This document shows positions 1 to 7,570 of a DNA stretch of 11,771 nucleotides, in pieces. Every line of letters starts with the position of its first letter. The first letter of the stretch is position 1. Source of the stretch: Actinomycetota bacterium (GTDB lineage Bacteria; Actinomycetota; Actinomycetes; Nanopelagicales; Nanopelagicaceae). Position numbers and translations under genes: made by a program. The notes below the pieces were generated by a model. The model searched no databases and was not told the DNA's origin. It worked only from the letters and a program-made list of their open reading frames with translations. The DNA lies in assembly GCA_027731885.1 (NCBI GenBank), contig JAQCAO010000035.1, positions 1 through 11,771 on the forward strand, written 5' to 3'.

Positions 1-65
1 TCACCATTGTTATCCCATTCATAAGAATAGATCTGCCGGCCACGCAGGTTTAGATAATCTGGCAC
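1..65 (-). CDS. N-terminal fragment of an unidentified protein (left edge)
   Basis: Reading leftward from a GTG at 65-63, the frame stays open to the window edge for 21 codons, beginning MPDYLNLRGRQIYSYEW. The GTG lies 3 bases after the ndh stop (TAA at 71-69), so this would be the next gene of an ndh operon. The only ribosome-binding help is a weak AAGAA that overlaps the ndh stop. The opening, polar with a xGRxIYxxEW pattern, resembles the first strands of some alpha/beta hydrolases. The fragment is too short to assign, so the family is a guess. Confidence 0.45.
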   Translation of the reverse strand, partial: MPDYLNLRGRQIYSYEWDNNG

Positions 66-68
66 TTC

Positions 69-1301
69 TTAGAGGCTATCCATAATGTGGCGATTGCCGC
101 GATCGAACGTTAAATAATTCCAGGTCCAATCTGCGATTGTTCCAATTTTATTTCGACCACCAAGTAGGTAGAACAAGTGGAGCCATAACCAGGCATACCA
201 AGCAGGTATTCCAGCGATTTGGATGCCCTTAAATTGCACCACTGCTTTGTGACGCCCAATCGTTGCCATGGAACCTTTATCTAAATACTTGAAGTCTTGT
301 AAGGCTTGACCACGAGATGCACGCACAATTTGTTTAGCTACCCAACGCCCTTGCTGCATCGCAACTGGTGCAACCATTGGCAAGAAACGACCATCTGCAC
401 CTTTCGCGCTAGAGATATCTCCGATCGCCCAAATGTGCGGATAGTGATTTACCTGCAAGTTTTGCGCAACGCTGATTCGTGTTCCTTCAAGTGGCAAGTT
501 GAGCAGCCCACCAGTTGGTTCACCCTTAACTCCGGCAGCCCAAATTGTTACCTCAGATGGAATTGCTTCGCCATCTTTAATCAAAATTTGACGTGGTTTA
601 ACTTCTTGCACTGCAGTATTGAGCAAAACCTTTACGCCGAGCTTCTCTAAATCTTTTTTAGCGCGTGCCGATAACTTTTCACTAAACATCGGCAGAATTC
701 GCGGGCCTGCTTCAATTAAATAGATATCAATATGTTTTGCAGCATTGGCCTCATCATTTTTTAGTGGGCCATTCTTTAACTCTGCCAACGCACCGGCCAT
801 TTCCACACCAGTCGGTCCACCACCAACAACGCTTATCGATAGCCGCGTCTGATCTTCAAAACGGCAGAGATCTTCAAAACGGCGCATTACTTCAGCGCGG
901 ATTCCGATCGCTTCATGCACGCTCTTCATTCCGAGTGCAATCTCGTTAACTCCCTTTACGCCGAAGTCAGCGGTAGCCGATCCAAGCGCCACAACTAAGT
1001 GATCAAATTCCAAAGTTTCTGAAGAATCTAACTTCACTGATTTGTTCTTATGATCAATAGCAATCGGTGATCCCATGCGGAATTTAACGTCGCTCTTTCG
1101 CAGCGCACCACGGACTGGATGGGCTACGTGGTCAGCGGCAAGTCCCGCGGTCGCCACCTGATAGAGCAGCGGCAGAAATGTTTGAAAATTGTGGCGATCT
1201 ACAACTGTGACATCGGCATCTTTGGCCAGCGCTTTAGCGGCGGTGAGCCCGCCGAAACCCGCGCCAAGAATTACGACGCGAGGTCGTGTGGAAGAAGCCA
1301 T
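69..1301 (-). CDS. ndh: Type II NADH dehydrogenase (NDH-2)
   Basis: This is a single-subunit, non-proton-pumping NADH:quinone oxidoreductase that passes electrons from NADH through FAD to the membrane quinone pool. The 410 residues match the usual family length. Visible motifs are the FAD-binding GAGFGG (13-18), LPLLYQVATAGL (43-54), the NADH-binding VVGGGPTGVE (158-167), WAIGDI (291-296) whose Asp295 should contact FAD, and the quinone-site-like APVAMQQG (311-318). A hydrophobic, Trp-rich C-terminal segment (about 367-381, WYAWLWLHLFYLL) fits membrane attachment. No Shine-Dalgarno precedes the ATG at 1301; instead TAGACT lies 6 nt upstream, so the mRNA may be leaderless. The gene is divergent from the SDR gene across 23 bp. 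The family assignment is firm. NDH-2 is the likely role, although close relatives act on other quinone or ferredoxin partners. Confidence 0.93.
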   Translation of the reverse strand: MASSTRPRVVILGAGFGGLTAAKALAKDADVTVVDRHNFQTFLPLLYQVATAGLAADHVAHPVRGALRKSDVKFRMGSPIAIDHKNKSVKLDSSETLEFDHLVVALGSATADFGVKGVNEIALGMKSVHEAIGIRAEVMRRFEDLCRFEDQTRLSISVVGGGPTGVEMAGALAELKNGPLKNDEANAAKHIDIYLIEAGPRILPMFSEKLSARAKKDLEKLGVKVLLNTAVQEVKPRQILIKDGEAIPSEVTIWAAGVKGEPTGGLLNLPLEGTRISVAQNLQVNHYPHIWAIGDISSAKGADGRFLPMVAPVAMQQGRWVAKQIVRASRGQALQDFKYLDKGSMATIGRHKAVVQFKGIQIAGIPAWYAWLWLHLFYLLGGRNKIGTIADWTWNYLTFDRGNRHIMDSL

Positions 1302-1307
1302 AGCCGC

Positions 1308-1313
1308 AGTCTA
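1308..1313 (-). promoter_or_regulatory. Candidate -10 box of ndh (leaderless)
   Basis: On the minus strand TAGACT (a TANNNT -10) ends 6 nt before the ndh ATG, so transcription would begin at or next to the start codon. The base sequence is seen directly; promoter function is inferred. A -35 at 17-bp spacing would lie inside the SDR gene and reads CTGCGA, a weak match. The box shares bases 1312-1313 with the opposing -10 box. Confidence 0.5.
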
Positions 1314-1317
1314 GGCT
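1312..1317 (+). promoter_or_regulatory. Candidate -10 box of the SDR-DUF2867 gene (leaderless)
   Basis: TAGGCT (TANNNT) ends 7 nt before the ATG at 1325, the geometry of an actinobacterial leaderless transcript. No Shine-Dalgarno is present in the 23-bp gap. It overlaps the ndh -10 box on the other strand by two bases, so the two promoters should not be occupied at once. No convincing -35 is visible. Confidence 0.5.
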
Positions 1318-1324
1318 CTGAACT

Positions 1325-2806
1325 ATGAACTCGCAGCGCTTAATCCTCGTCACCGGAGCATCTGGCTATGTAGGCGGGCGACTCGTGCGAGATCTGGTCT
1401 CCGATAAATGTCGGGTTCGAGTATTAGTGCGCGATGCCCAGAAAGTTAATGAGCAACCTTGGGCTAAGGATGTAGAAATTGTCGAGGGAAATGCCAACAG
1501 CCTTGCTGATCTAAAGCGTGCACTGCATGGTGTTCATACCGCTTTCTATCTTTTGCACTCCATAAATGCCGGTAAGAATTTCGATGAAGTTGAAAATGCT
1601 ATGGCGCAGAATTTTGCTGCGGCAGCTGAAGCTGAAAGCGTTTCGCAGATAATTTATCTAGGCGGGATTGCAAACGATAAGAATCGCAGCCAACATTTAG
1701 CATCGCGCATGAACACCGGAACGCAATTAGCATCTGGAAAAGTTCCGGTACTCGAACTTCGCGCCGGAATCATCATCGGATCTGGCTCAGCATCCTTTGA
1801 AATGCTCCGCCACTTAACTCATCGCTTGCCGATTATGACGACGCCTAAATGGGTTTCGAATTTAACGCAACCAATCTCAATTCGTGATGCGCTTTATTAC
1901 CTACGTAAATGTGCGACGCTGCCAACGCCAGTTTCAAAGATCTGCGATATTGGCGGTACAGAAGTTCTTTCTTACGCAGATATGATGCAGAAATTTGCCA
2001 AGTTATCCGGTCTACGTAAGCGCTGGATTATTCAAGTTCCGGTTTTATCGCCAAAGTTATCCAGCCTCTGGATTGGCTTTGTTACACCAGTCCCAACTGC
2101 GCTGGCACGACCACTAGTTGAATCTTTGATTAGTGAAGTTGTTGCCGATCCGAAGAAGAGTATTGATTCGATAATCGCACCGCCGCCAGAAGGTTTTATC
2201 GATGTAGAAGGCGCTGTTAAGTTAGCGCTCTCCAAAATCGCCGATCGCGATGTGATAACTCGCTGGTCAGATGCGGCATACCCAACTGCTCCTTGGCAGA
2301 AAGCACAGGGCGACCCGGAATGGGCCGGCGAAATGGTTTTACGTGATCGCCGCGAACAGAAGACCGCCGCCTCTGCATCGGCGCTCTGGCAATCAATCGA
2401 AAGTATTGGTGGCGATAACGGTTGGTACGGCGCGGATTTCCTCTGGTTCTTGCGCGGATTATTAGATCGTTTCTTTGGTGGCGTAGGTTTACGTCGTGGG
2501 CGTCGTGATCCTTTAACGCTGCGCGTTGGTGACAGTTTAGATTTTTGGCGAGTAGAAGAGATCGATCGCGGAGTTAGGTTAAAACTTTACGCCGAGATGG
2601 TTTTACCGGGTAAAGCTTGGTTGGAATTTACAATCATTGAAGATGGCGATAATCGAATCGTGCGTCAAGAAGCGAGTTTCTCACCACGCGGCCTGGGCGG
2701 ACAAATTTATTGGTATGCGGTTCTGCCTTTCCACGTCTTTGTATTTCCAACCATGATGCGCAACTTGATTCGAAAAGCCAACCGCACTGATTATGCCAAT
2801 TCATAA
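1325..2806 (+). CDS. SDR-family NAD(P)-binding protein with C-terminal DUF2867 domain
   Basis: This is a two-domain cytoplasmic protein of 493 residues. The N-terminal part is an atypical SDR Rossmann domain: it opens with VTGASGYVGGRLV (9-21, GxxGxxG dinucleotide loop) and has YLGGI (121-125) followed by SQHLASRM (132-139), the pattern usual for SDRs fused to DUF2867. From about residue 347 to 485 the sequence fits DUF2867, including GDNGWYGADFLWFLRG (363-378) and GRRDPLTLRVGDSLDFW (392-408). A classical catalytic YxxxK is not evident, so enzyme activity is uncertain. The substrate is unknown. The gene overlaps the downstream decarboxylase by 14 bases and is divergent from ndh. The start is supported by the adjacent -10 box and by the Rossmann strand beginning right after it. 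Confidence 0.85.
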   Translation: MNSQRLILVTGASGYVGGRLVRDLVSDKCRVRVLVRDAQKVNEQPWAKDVEIVEGNANSLADLKRALHGVHTAFYLLHSINAGKNFDEVENAMAQNFAAAAEAESVSQIIYLGGIANDKNRSQHLASRMNTGTQLASGKVPVLELRAGIIIGSGSASFEMLRHLTHRLPIMTTPKWVSNLTQPISIRDALYYLRKCATLPTPVSKICDIGGTEVLSYADMMQKFAKLSGLRKRWIIQVPVLSPKLSSLWIGFVTPVPTALARPLVESLISEVVADPKKSIDSIIAPPPEGFIDVEGAVKLALSKIADRDVITRWSDAAYPTAPWQKAQGDPEWAGEMVLRDRREQKTAASASALWQSIESIGGDNGWYGADFLWFLRGLLDRFFGGVGLRRGRRDPLTLRVGDSLDFWRVEEIDRGVRLKLYAEMVLPGKAWLEFTIIEDGDNRIVRQEASFSPRGLGGQIYWYAVLPFHVFVFPTMMRNLIRKANRTDYANS

Positions 2807-4145
2807 TTTCACACCAGAAGTTGAGGCGCTGGCTCAAGAAATTCTCACCTACAGCCTGCATCGCTTAAAGGATGATCCCCCGCTAGATGGACCACGCACC
2901 GCTGAAGATTTATTTAATGAAGTCGGCAACACCATCACCGCTAAAGGTTTAGGCGGCCACGAAGCTCTCGCCGTATTTACAAATGTTTTAGCAAAAGCGT
3001 GTATCTCAACAGATCATCCCCGCAACTTGGCCTTTATCCCTTCAGCTCCGACGGAGTATTCAAATTTATTTGATCTAGTAGTCGGTGCAAGTTCGCTTTA
3101 TGGTGGTTCTTGGCAAGAAGGAGCAGGCGCAGTCTTTGCGGAAAACCAAGCGCTGCGCTGGATTGCAGATTTAGCAGGTTTACCGCAGAGCGCCGGCGGA
3201 GTATTTGTGCAAGGCGGAACAATTGGAAATCTTTCTGCGCTAGTAGCAGCGCGGGCAGATGCACGCAAGAAATTTCCAAAAACTTCTAGGTGGGCAATTG
3301 CCTGCAGCGCGCAAGCGCATTCCTCAATTGCTAGCGCCGCAAATATTATGGATGTTGACCTTTTAGAAATAGAACCAGGCAGCGATCGTAAGATTCATGG
3401 CGATGCAGTGGGTGCAGCGATTGATAATTTTCACGCTACTTCAAATACCCGCGTCTTTGCTGTGGTTGCAACCGGTGGAACAACCAATCTAGGAATCATT
3501 GATGATCTGCAGTCAGTTGGCGCGGCAACACATGCGCGCGATATTTGGTTCCACGTCGATGGCGCTTATGGCTTAGCGGCTCTTTGCGCACCTTCCGTGC
3601 GCGCCAAATTTAGCGGTATTGAAGATGCAGATTCCTTAATAGTCGACCCACACAAATGGCTCTTTGCGCCCTTTGATGCCTGCGCACTGATCTATCGCAA
3701 CCCCGAGATCGCAAAAGAAACCCACACTCAACATGCTTCGTACTTAGAAACGCTGCGCGATGGCTCGTGGTCGCCATCGGATTATGCAATTCACTTAACT
3801 CGCCGGGTGCGCGGCCTACCTTTCTGGTTCTCACTTGCAGCACATGGCACTGATGCATATACCGAAGCAATGGAAGAGACTTTAAACGTGGCACTTGCCG
3901 CTGCTGATTTAGTACGCGCTCATCCCAATCTAGAACTCGTAATGGAACCAGAACTTTCGATCGTCGCTTTTAAACGTACGGGATGGGCGGCTGTGGATTA
4001 TCAAAAGTGGAGCGAGAAATTATTGGCAGATCAAATCGGTTTTATCCCGCCATCATCAGATAAAGGTGAAGTGATCTTACGTTTTGCCATAGTAAATCCC
4101 TGGACCAAGATCTCGGATATCTCAATGATTTTAGATACGCTCTAA
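2793..4145 (+). CDS. PLP-dependent group II amino-acid decarboxylase
   Basis: This is a fold-type I PLP enzyme of the glutamate/aromatic amino-acid decarboxylase family, 450 residues, cytoplasmic. The motifs run in family order: GGTIGNLSAL (141-150) for the cofactor phosphate, AHSSI with His186 stacking on the PLP ring, TGGTTNLGIID (227-237), HVDGAYG (254-260) with Asp256 pairing with the pyridine nitrogen, and VDPHKW (284-289) with Lys288 forming the Schiff base. All key residues are intact, so it should be active. The substrate cannot be told from sequence: glutamate, aromatic amino acids and diaminobutyrate are all possible. The ATG lies inside the end of the SDR gene (14-base overlap, different frame) with no strong Shine-Dalgarno, implying translational coupling. 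The shared transcript hints at a joint pathway, but nothing here names it. Confidence 0.88.
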   Translation: MPIHNFTPEVEALAQEILTYSLHRLKDDPPLDGPRTAEDLFNEVGNTITAKGLGGHEALAVFTNVLAKACISTDHPRNLAFIPSAPTEYSNLFDLVVGASSLYGGSWQEGAGAVFAENQALRWIADLAGLPQSAGGVFVQGGTIGNLSALVAARADARKKFPKTSRWAIACSAQAHSSIASAANIMDVDLLEIEPGSDRKIHGDAVGAAIDNFHATSNTRVFAVVATGGTTNLGIIDDLQSVGAATHARDIWFHVDGAYGLAALCAPSVRAKFSGIEDADSLIVDPHKWLFAPFDACALIYRNPEIAKETHTQHASYLETLRDGSWSPSDYAIHLTRRVRGLPFWFSLAAHGTDAYTEAMEETLNVALAAADLVRAHPNLELVMEPELSIVAFKRTGWAAVDYQKWSEKLLADQIGFIPPSSDKGEVILRFAIVNPWTKISDISMILDTL

Positions 4146-4172
4146 ATCCCACAATTTGTGCGCTCTCTAGTT

Positions 4173-4178
4173 TAAGAT
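4173..4178 (+). promoter_or_regulatory. Candidate -10 box of the DUF3263 gene (leaderless)
   Basis: TAAGAT (TANNNT, close to TATAAT) ends 7 nt before the ATG at 4186, and there is no Shine-Dalgarno in the 40-bp gap after the decarboxylase. This is the leaderless geometry also seen upstream of the SDR gene. No good -35 sits at 16-18 bp. Confidence 0.5.
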
Positions 4179-4185
4179 TTGCAAT

Positions 4186-4452
4186 ATGTCCGCGCTCGAA
4201 AATAACCAGCAAGAGAGCAATTCATTAAGCGACCTAGAAATTCGCATCTTGGATTTCGAATCTAATTGGTGGCGCTTTGCCGGTGCGAAAGAGTCAGCGA
4301 TTAAAGAACTATTTGATCTAAGTGCACCTCGTTATTACCAATTACTTAACGATCTAATTGATCGGGAGGATGCCTTGACCGCCTCCCCTATGCTCGTTAA
4401 GCGCTTGCGCCGCCTCCGTGAGGCCCGCATGAATGCACGCTCCGCGCGTTAA
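4186..4452 (+). CDS. DUF3263 family protein
   Basis: This is a small, soluble, highly charged protein of 88 residues. The core LSDLEIRILDFESNWW (18-33), then KESAIKELFDLSAPRYYQLL (40-59), then a basic tail rich in Arg (from about residue 72), matches the actinobacterial DUF3263 family. The central part (AIKELFDLSAPRYYQLLNDL) reads like a helix-turn-helix in which SAPRYYQ would be the recognition helix, so a DNA-binding regulatory role is plausible; this is inference and the family has no established function. The gene stands between the decarboxylase and groEL and probably has its own promoter. The groEL promoter begins just after its stop. Confidence 0.8.
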   Translation: MSALENNQQESNSLSDLEIRILDFESNWWRFAGAKESAIKELFDLSAPRYYQLLNDLIDREDALTASPMLVKRLRRLREARMNARSAR

Positions 4453-4474
4453 CTAGCCCTAACCCACCCTCGTT

Positions 4475-4503
4475 TTGCGCCTAGGAATAGAAGGCCGTAG
4501 ATT
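4475..4503 (+). promoter_or_regulatory. Candidate sigma-70-type promoter of groEL
   Basis: TTGCGC (4475-4480) and TAGATT (4498-4503) are separated by exactly 17 bp. This predicts a transcription start near 4510, at the left edge of the CIRCE operator, so that HrcA bound there would block initiation. The 5' leader would be about 66 nt. The sequence match is observed; promoter activity is inferred. Confidence 0.6.
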
Positions 4504-4508
4504 TGGCG

Positions 4509-4535
4509 TTAGCACTCTCGGGGTGTGAGTGATAA
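4509..4535 (+). promoter_or_regulatory. CIRCE operator (HrcA binding site) upstream of groEL
   Basis: The arms are TTAGCACTC (4509-4517) and GAGTGATAA (4527-4535) with a 9-nt spacer. The CIRCE consensus is TTAGCACTC-N9-GAGTGCTAA, so the left arm is perfect and the right arm has one mismatch (C to A at 4532). Its position over the predicted start site and immediately upstream of groEL fits HrcA repression that is relieved by heat or unfolded-protein load. hrcA itself is not in the window. Confidence 0.93.
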
Positions 4536-4561
4536 AACACCCCCTAAAGCTAGAAACCTCT

Positions 4562-6198
<1,637 letters not shown>

Positions 6199-6202
6199 TT
6201 CC

Positions 6203-6874
6203 ATGATAAAAGAATTCGACGCGCAAGAGATTGCACGAAACGCTGCACTTGCGGGGGCTGAAAAGTCTTCGCAAGTCGGCGCTTTCATCTCTGTCGAATT
6301 CGAAGATGAGAATCGCGTCGCTAGTTATTTATTTGATGCAGATATTCAAGGTTATAAAGGTTGGCGCTGGTGCGTCACTGTTGCAAAGGTTGACGCATCA
6401 GCGGATCCAACTGTTTGTGATGTTGTAGTTCTTCCCGGACCAGATTCGCTACTTGCGCCAGATTGGATTGAATATAAAGATCGTATTCAGCCAGAAGATA
6501 TCCAACCGGGCATAATTGTCCCTAGCGTTTTAGATGACACACGTTTAGTTGCGGGCCTCAACTCTTTAATTCAAGATGAAGGTTTAGATGCAACAGAAGT
6601 ATTTGATCTTGGCTTAATGCGTCCGCGTGTACTTTCTGTAGAAGGCCGCGACCAGGCAAGTAAGCGTTGGTACACCAGTGACCGCGGACCAAATACGCCA
6701 CTGGCACAGAACGCACCAAAGCCGTGCGCATCTTGCGGATTCTTTATTCCGATCGCCGGATCACTTCGTGCATCCTTTGGAGTATGCGCCAATGCGATCG
6801 CACCAGATGATGCGCGCGTGGTCTCAGTCGATCACGGCTGTGGCGCTCACTCAGAAGCTACGCTCAACAACTAG
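6203..6874 (+). CDS. DUF3027 family protein with a four-cysteine C-terminal motif
   Basis: This is a 223-residue soluble protein of the actinobacterial DUF3027 family; its function is not established. The N-terminal helix (about 3-25) leads into a region with YKGWRWCVTVAK (51-62) and VVVLPGPDSLLAPDWIEY (74-91). The C-terminus has CASC (Cys175, Cys178), Cys195 and HGCGAH (Cys213 between His211 and His216), a spacing suggestive of a structural metal site, probably zinc. I chose the ATG at 6203, 4 bp after the groEL stop. An upstream in-frame ATG at 6173 would overlap the groEL tail by 26 bp and add ten atypical residues. There is no clear Shine-Dalgarno, so translation may be coupled to groEL. 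Sitting between groEL and a cold-shock gene, it may have a stress-related role, but that is inference. Confidence 0.85.
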   Translation: MIKEFDAQEIARNAALAGAEKSSQVGAFISVEFEDENRVASYLFDADIQGYKGWRWCVTVAKVDASADPTVCDVVVLPGPDSLLAPDWIEYKDRIQPEDIQPGIIVPSVLDDTRLVAGLNSLIQDEGLDATEVFDLGLMRPRVLSVEGRDQASKRWYTSDRGPNTPLAQNAPKPCASCGFFIPIAGSLRASFGVCANAIAPDDARVVSVDHGCGAHSEATLNN

Positions 6875-6886
6875 CTTTAATTCGGG

Positions 6887-6915
6887 TTCACGCCCGCCTT
6901 TGCTTGCGATAAACT
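6887..6915 (+). promoter_or_regulatory. Candidate promoter of the cold-shock gene
   Basis: TTCACG (6887-6892) and TAAACT (6910-6915) are 17 bp apart, predicting a start near 6922 and a leader of about 53 nt ahead of the csp ATG. The -35 matches TTGACA at four of six positions. The rest of this 100-bp gap holds no recognisable gene or terminator. Confidence 0.4.
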
Positions 6916-6962
6916 TGCCCCCTGCCCGCATCCCGCGGCTAAACGAGTTCTGAAATTCTTAT

Positions 6963-6968
6963 AAGGAG
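6963..6968 (+). promoter_or_regulatory. Shine-Dalgarno of the cold-shock gene
   Basis: AAGGAG lies 6 nt before the ATG at 6975 and fixes that start. It is one of two canonical ribosome-binding sites in the window. Confidence 0.8.
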
Positions 6969-6974
6969 CACCCC

Positions 6975-7358
6975 ATGCCTACAGGTCGCGTCAAATGGTT
7001 TAGCCTGGAAAAAGGTTTTGGGTTTATCTCTAACGATGAAGGCGAAGATGTTTATCTTGCAGCTACCTCACTCCCAGAAGGCGTAGCAACTGTTAAGCCC
7101 GGAACCAAGATCGAATTTAGCGTCATTGATAGCCGTAAAGGCCCACAAGCGATGTCAGTGCGCATTGTTGATACACCTGTATCGCTTTCCGAGAACTCAC
7201 GCGCTAATAGCGATGATTTAGCTGCAATGATTGAAGACACAATTAAGATTTTAGATCGAGTCGGAAATGGTCTTCGCCACGGACGCCATCCATCAGGACC
7301 TGAAGCCGAACGTTTAGGACGTGTTCTGCGCGGTATTGCTGGCCAACTCGAAGCTTAA
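6975..7358 (+). CDS. CspB-like cold-shock domain protein with C-terminal extension
   Basis: This is a single-stranded nucleic-acid-binding protein of 127 residues. Residues 1-66 form the cold-shock domain: GRVKWF (4-9) and KGFGFIS (13-19, RNP1). RNP2 is altered to DVYLA (26-30) in place of the usual VFVH, losing the Phe and His that stack on bases. Residues about 78-127 (SDDLAAMIEDTIKILDRV onward) are probably helical and are absent from the 67-70-residue CspA proteins of enterobacteria. This long form resembles mycobacterial CspB. It likely acts as an RNA chaperone or antiterminator, though the altered RNP2 may change its specificity. It has its own Shine-Dalgarno and a candidate promoter, and it ends 5 bp from the convergent DUF2530 gene. 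Confidence 0.9.
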   Translation: MPTGRVKWFSLEKGFGFISNDEGEDVYLAATSLPEGVATVKPGTKIEFSVIDSRKGPQAMSVRIVDTPVSLSENSRANSDDLAAMIEDTIKILDRVGNGLRHGRHPSGPEAERLGRVLRGIAGQLEA

Positions 7359-7363
7359 GTTAT

Positions 7364-7552
7364 TTATATTCCGCTGCGCGCTGCGCGGCGCTTTGAGTAA
7401 CGAACTCCCCAAACACCTAACGTTGCTCCCGCAACACAGGTCCAAATAACTTTTGCTTCGGCTCCGGTGATTGCTAAAACTAATCCAGCAATTATCCACG
7501 CAACAGTACCAAAAGTGATTAGAGTAACGACAGATTTAATCTCTGAACTCAT
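7364..7552 (-). CDS. DUF2530 family small membrane protein
   Basis: This is a 62-residue protein with two predicted transmembrane segments: about 8-28 (VVTLITFGTVAWIIAGLVLA) and about 33-49 (AKVIWTCVAGATLGVWG). A strongly basic tail (RYSKRRAARS) follows, probably cytoplasmic. This is the layout of the actinobacterial DUF2530 family, whose function is unknown. I take the ATG at 7552 as the start. A longer frame reaches 7612 but would add 20 residues that run into the divergent MFS gene. TATGCT lies 6 nt upstream of this ATG, consistent with a leaderless transcript. The gene is convergent with csp (5-bp gap) and divergent from the MFS gene (18-bp gap). Confidence 0.75.
   Translation of the reverse strand: MSSEIKSVVTLITFGTVAWIIAGLVLAITGAEAKVIWTCVAGATLGVWGVRYSKRRAARSGI
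7372..7390 (+). terminator. Possible hairpin terminator after the cold-shock gene
   Basis: An 8-bp GC-rich stem (7372-7379 pairing with 7383-7390, including one G-U pair) with a 3-nt GCT loop begins 13 nt after the csp stop and is followed by CTTTG, only a short T-run. It lies inside the final codons of the opposing DUF2530 gene (the Arg-Ala-Ala-Arg stretch), so it could be coding sequence that happens to fold. The weak T-tract limits confidence. Confidence 0.3.
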
Positions 7553-7558
7553 GGAAGA

Positions 7559-7564
7559 AGCATA
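7559..7564 (-). promoter_or_regulatory. Candidate -10 box of DUF2530 (leaderless)
   Basis: On the minus strand TATGCT (TANNNT) ends 6 nt before the ATG at 7552, and no Shine-Dalgarno is present. It occupies most of the 18-bp gap to the divergent MFS start. The opposing strand offers CATACT (7561-7566) 4 nt before the MFS ATG, a weaker box overlapping this one. Confidence 0.45.
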
Positions 7565-7570
7565 CTCGTT

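Noticed and set aside
306..949. Plus-strand frames opposite ndh (306-650, 737-949)
   Set aside because: They show no recognisable motifs and are shadows of the strongly supported NDH-2 gene.
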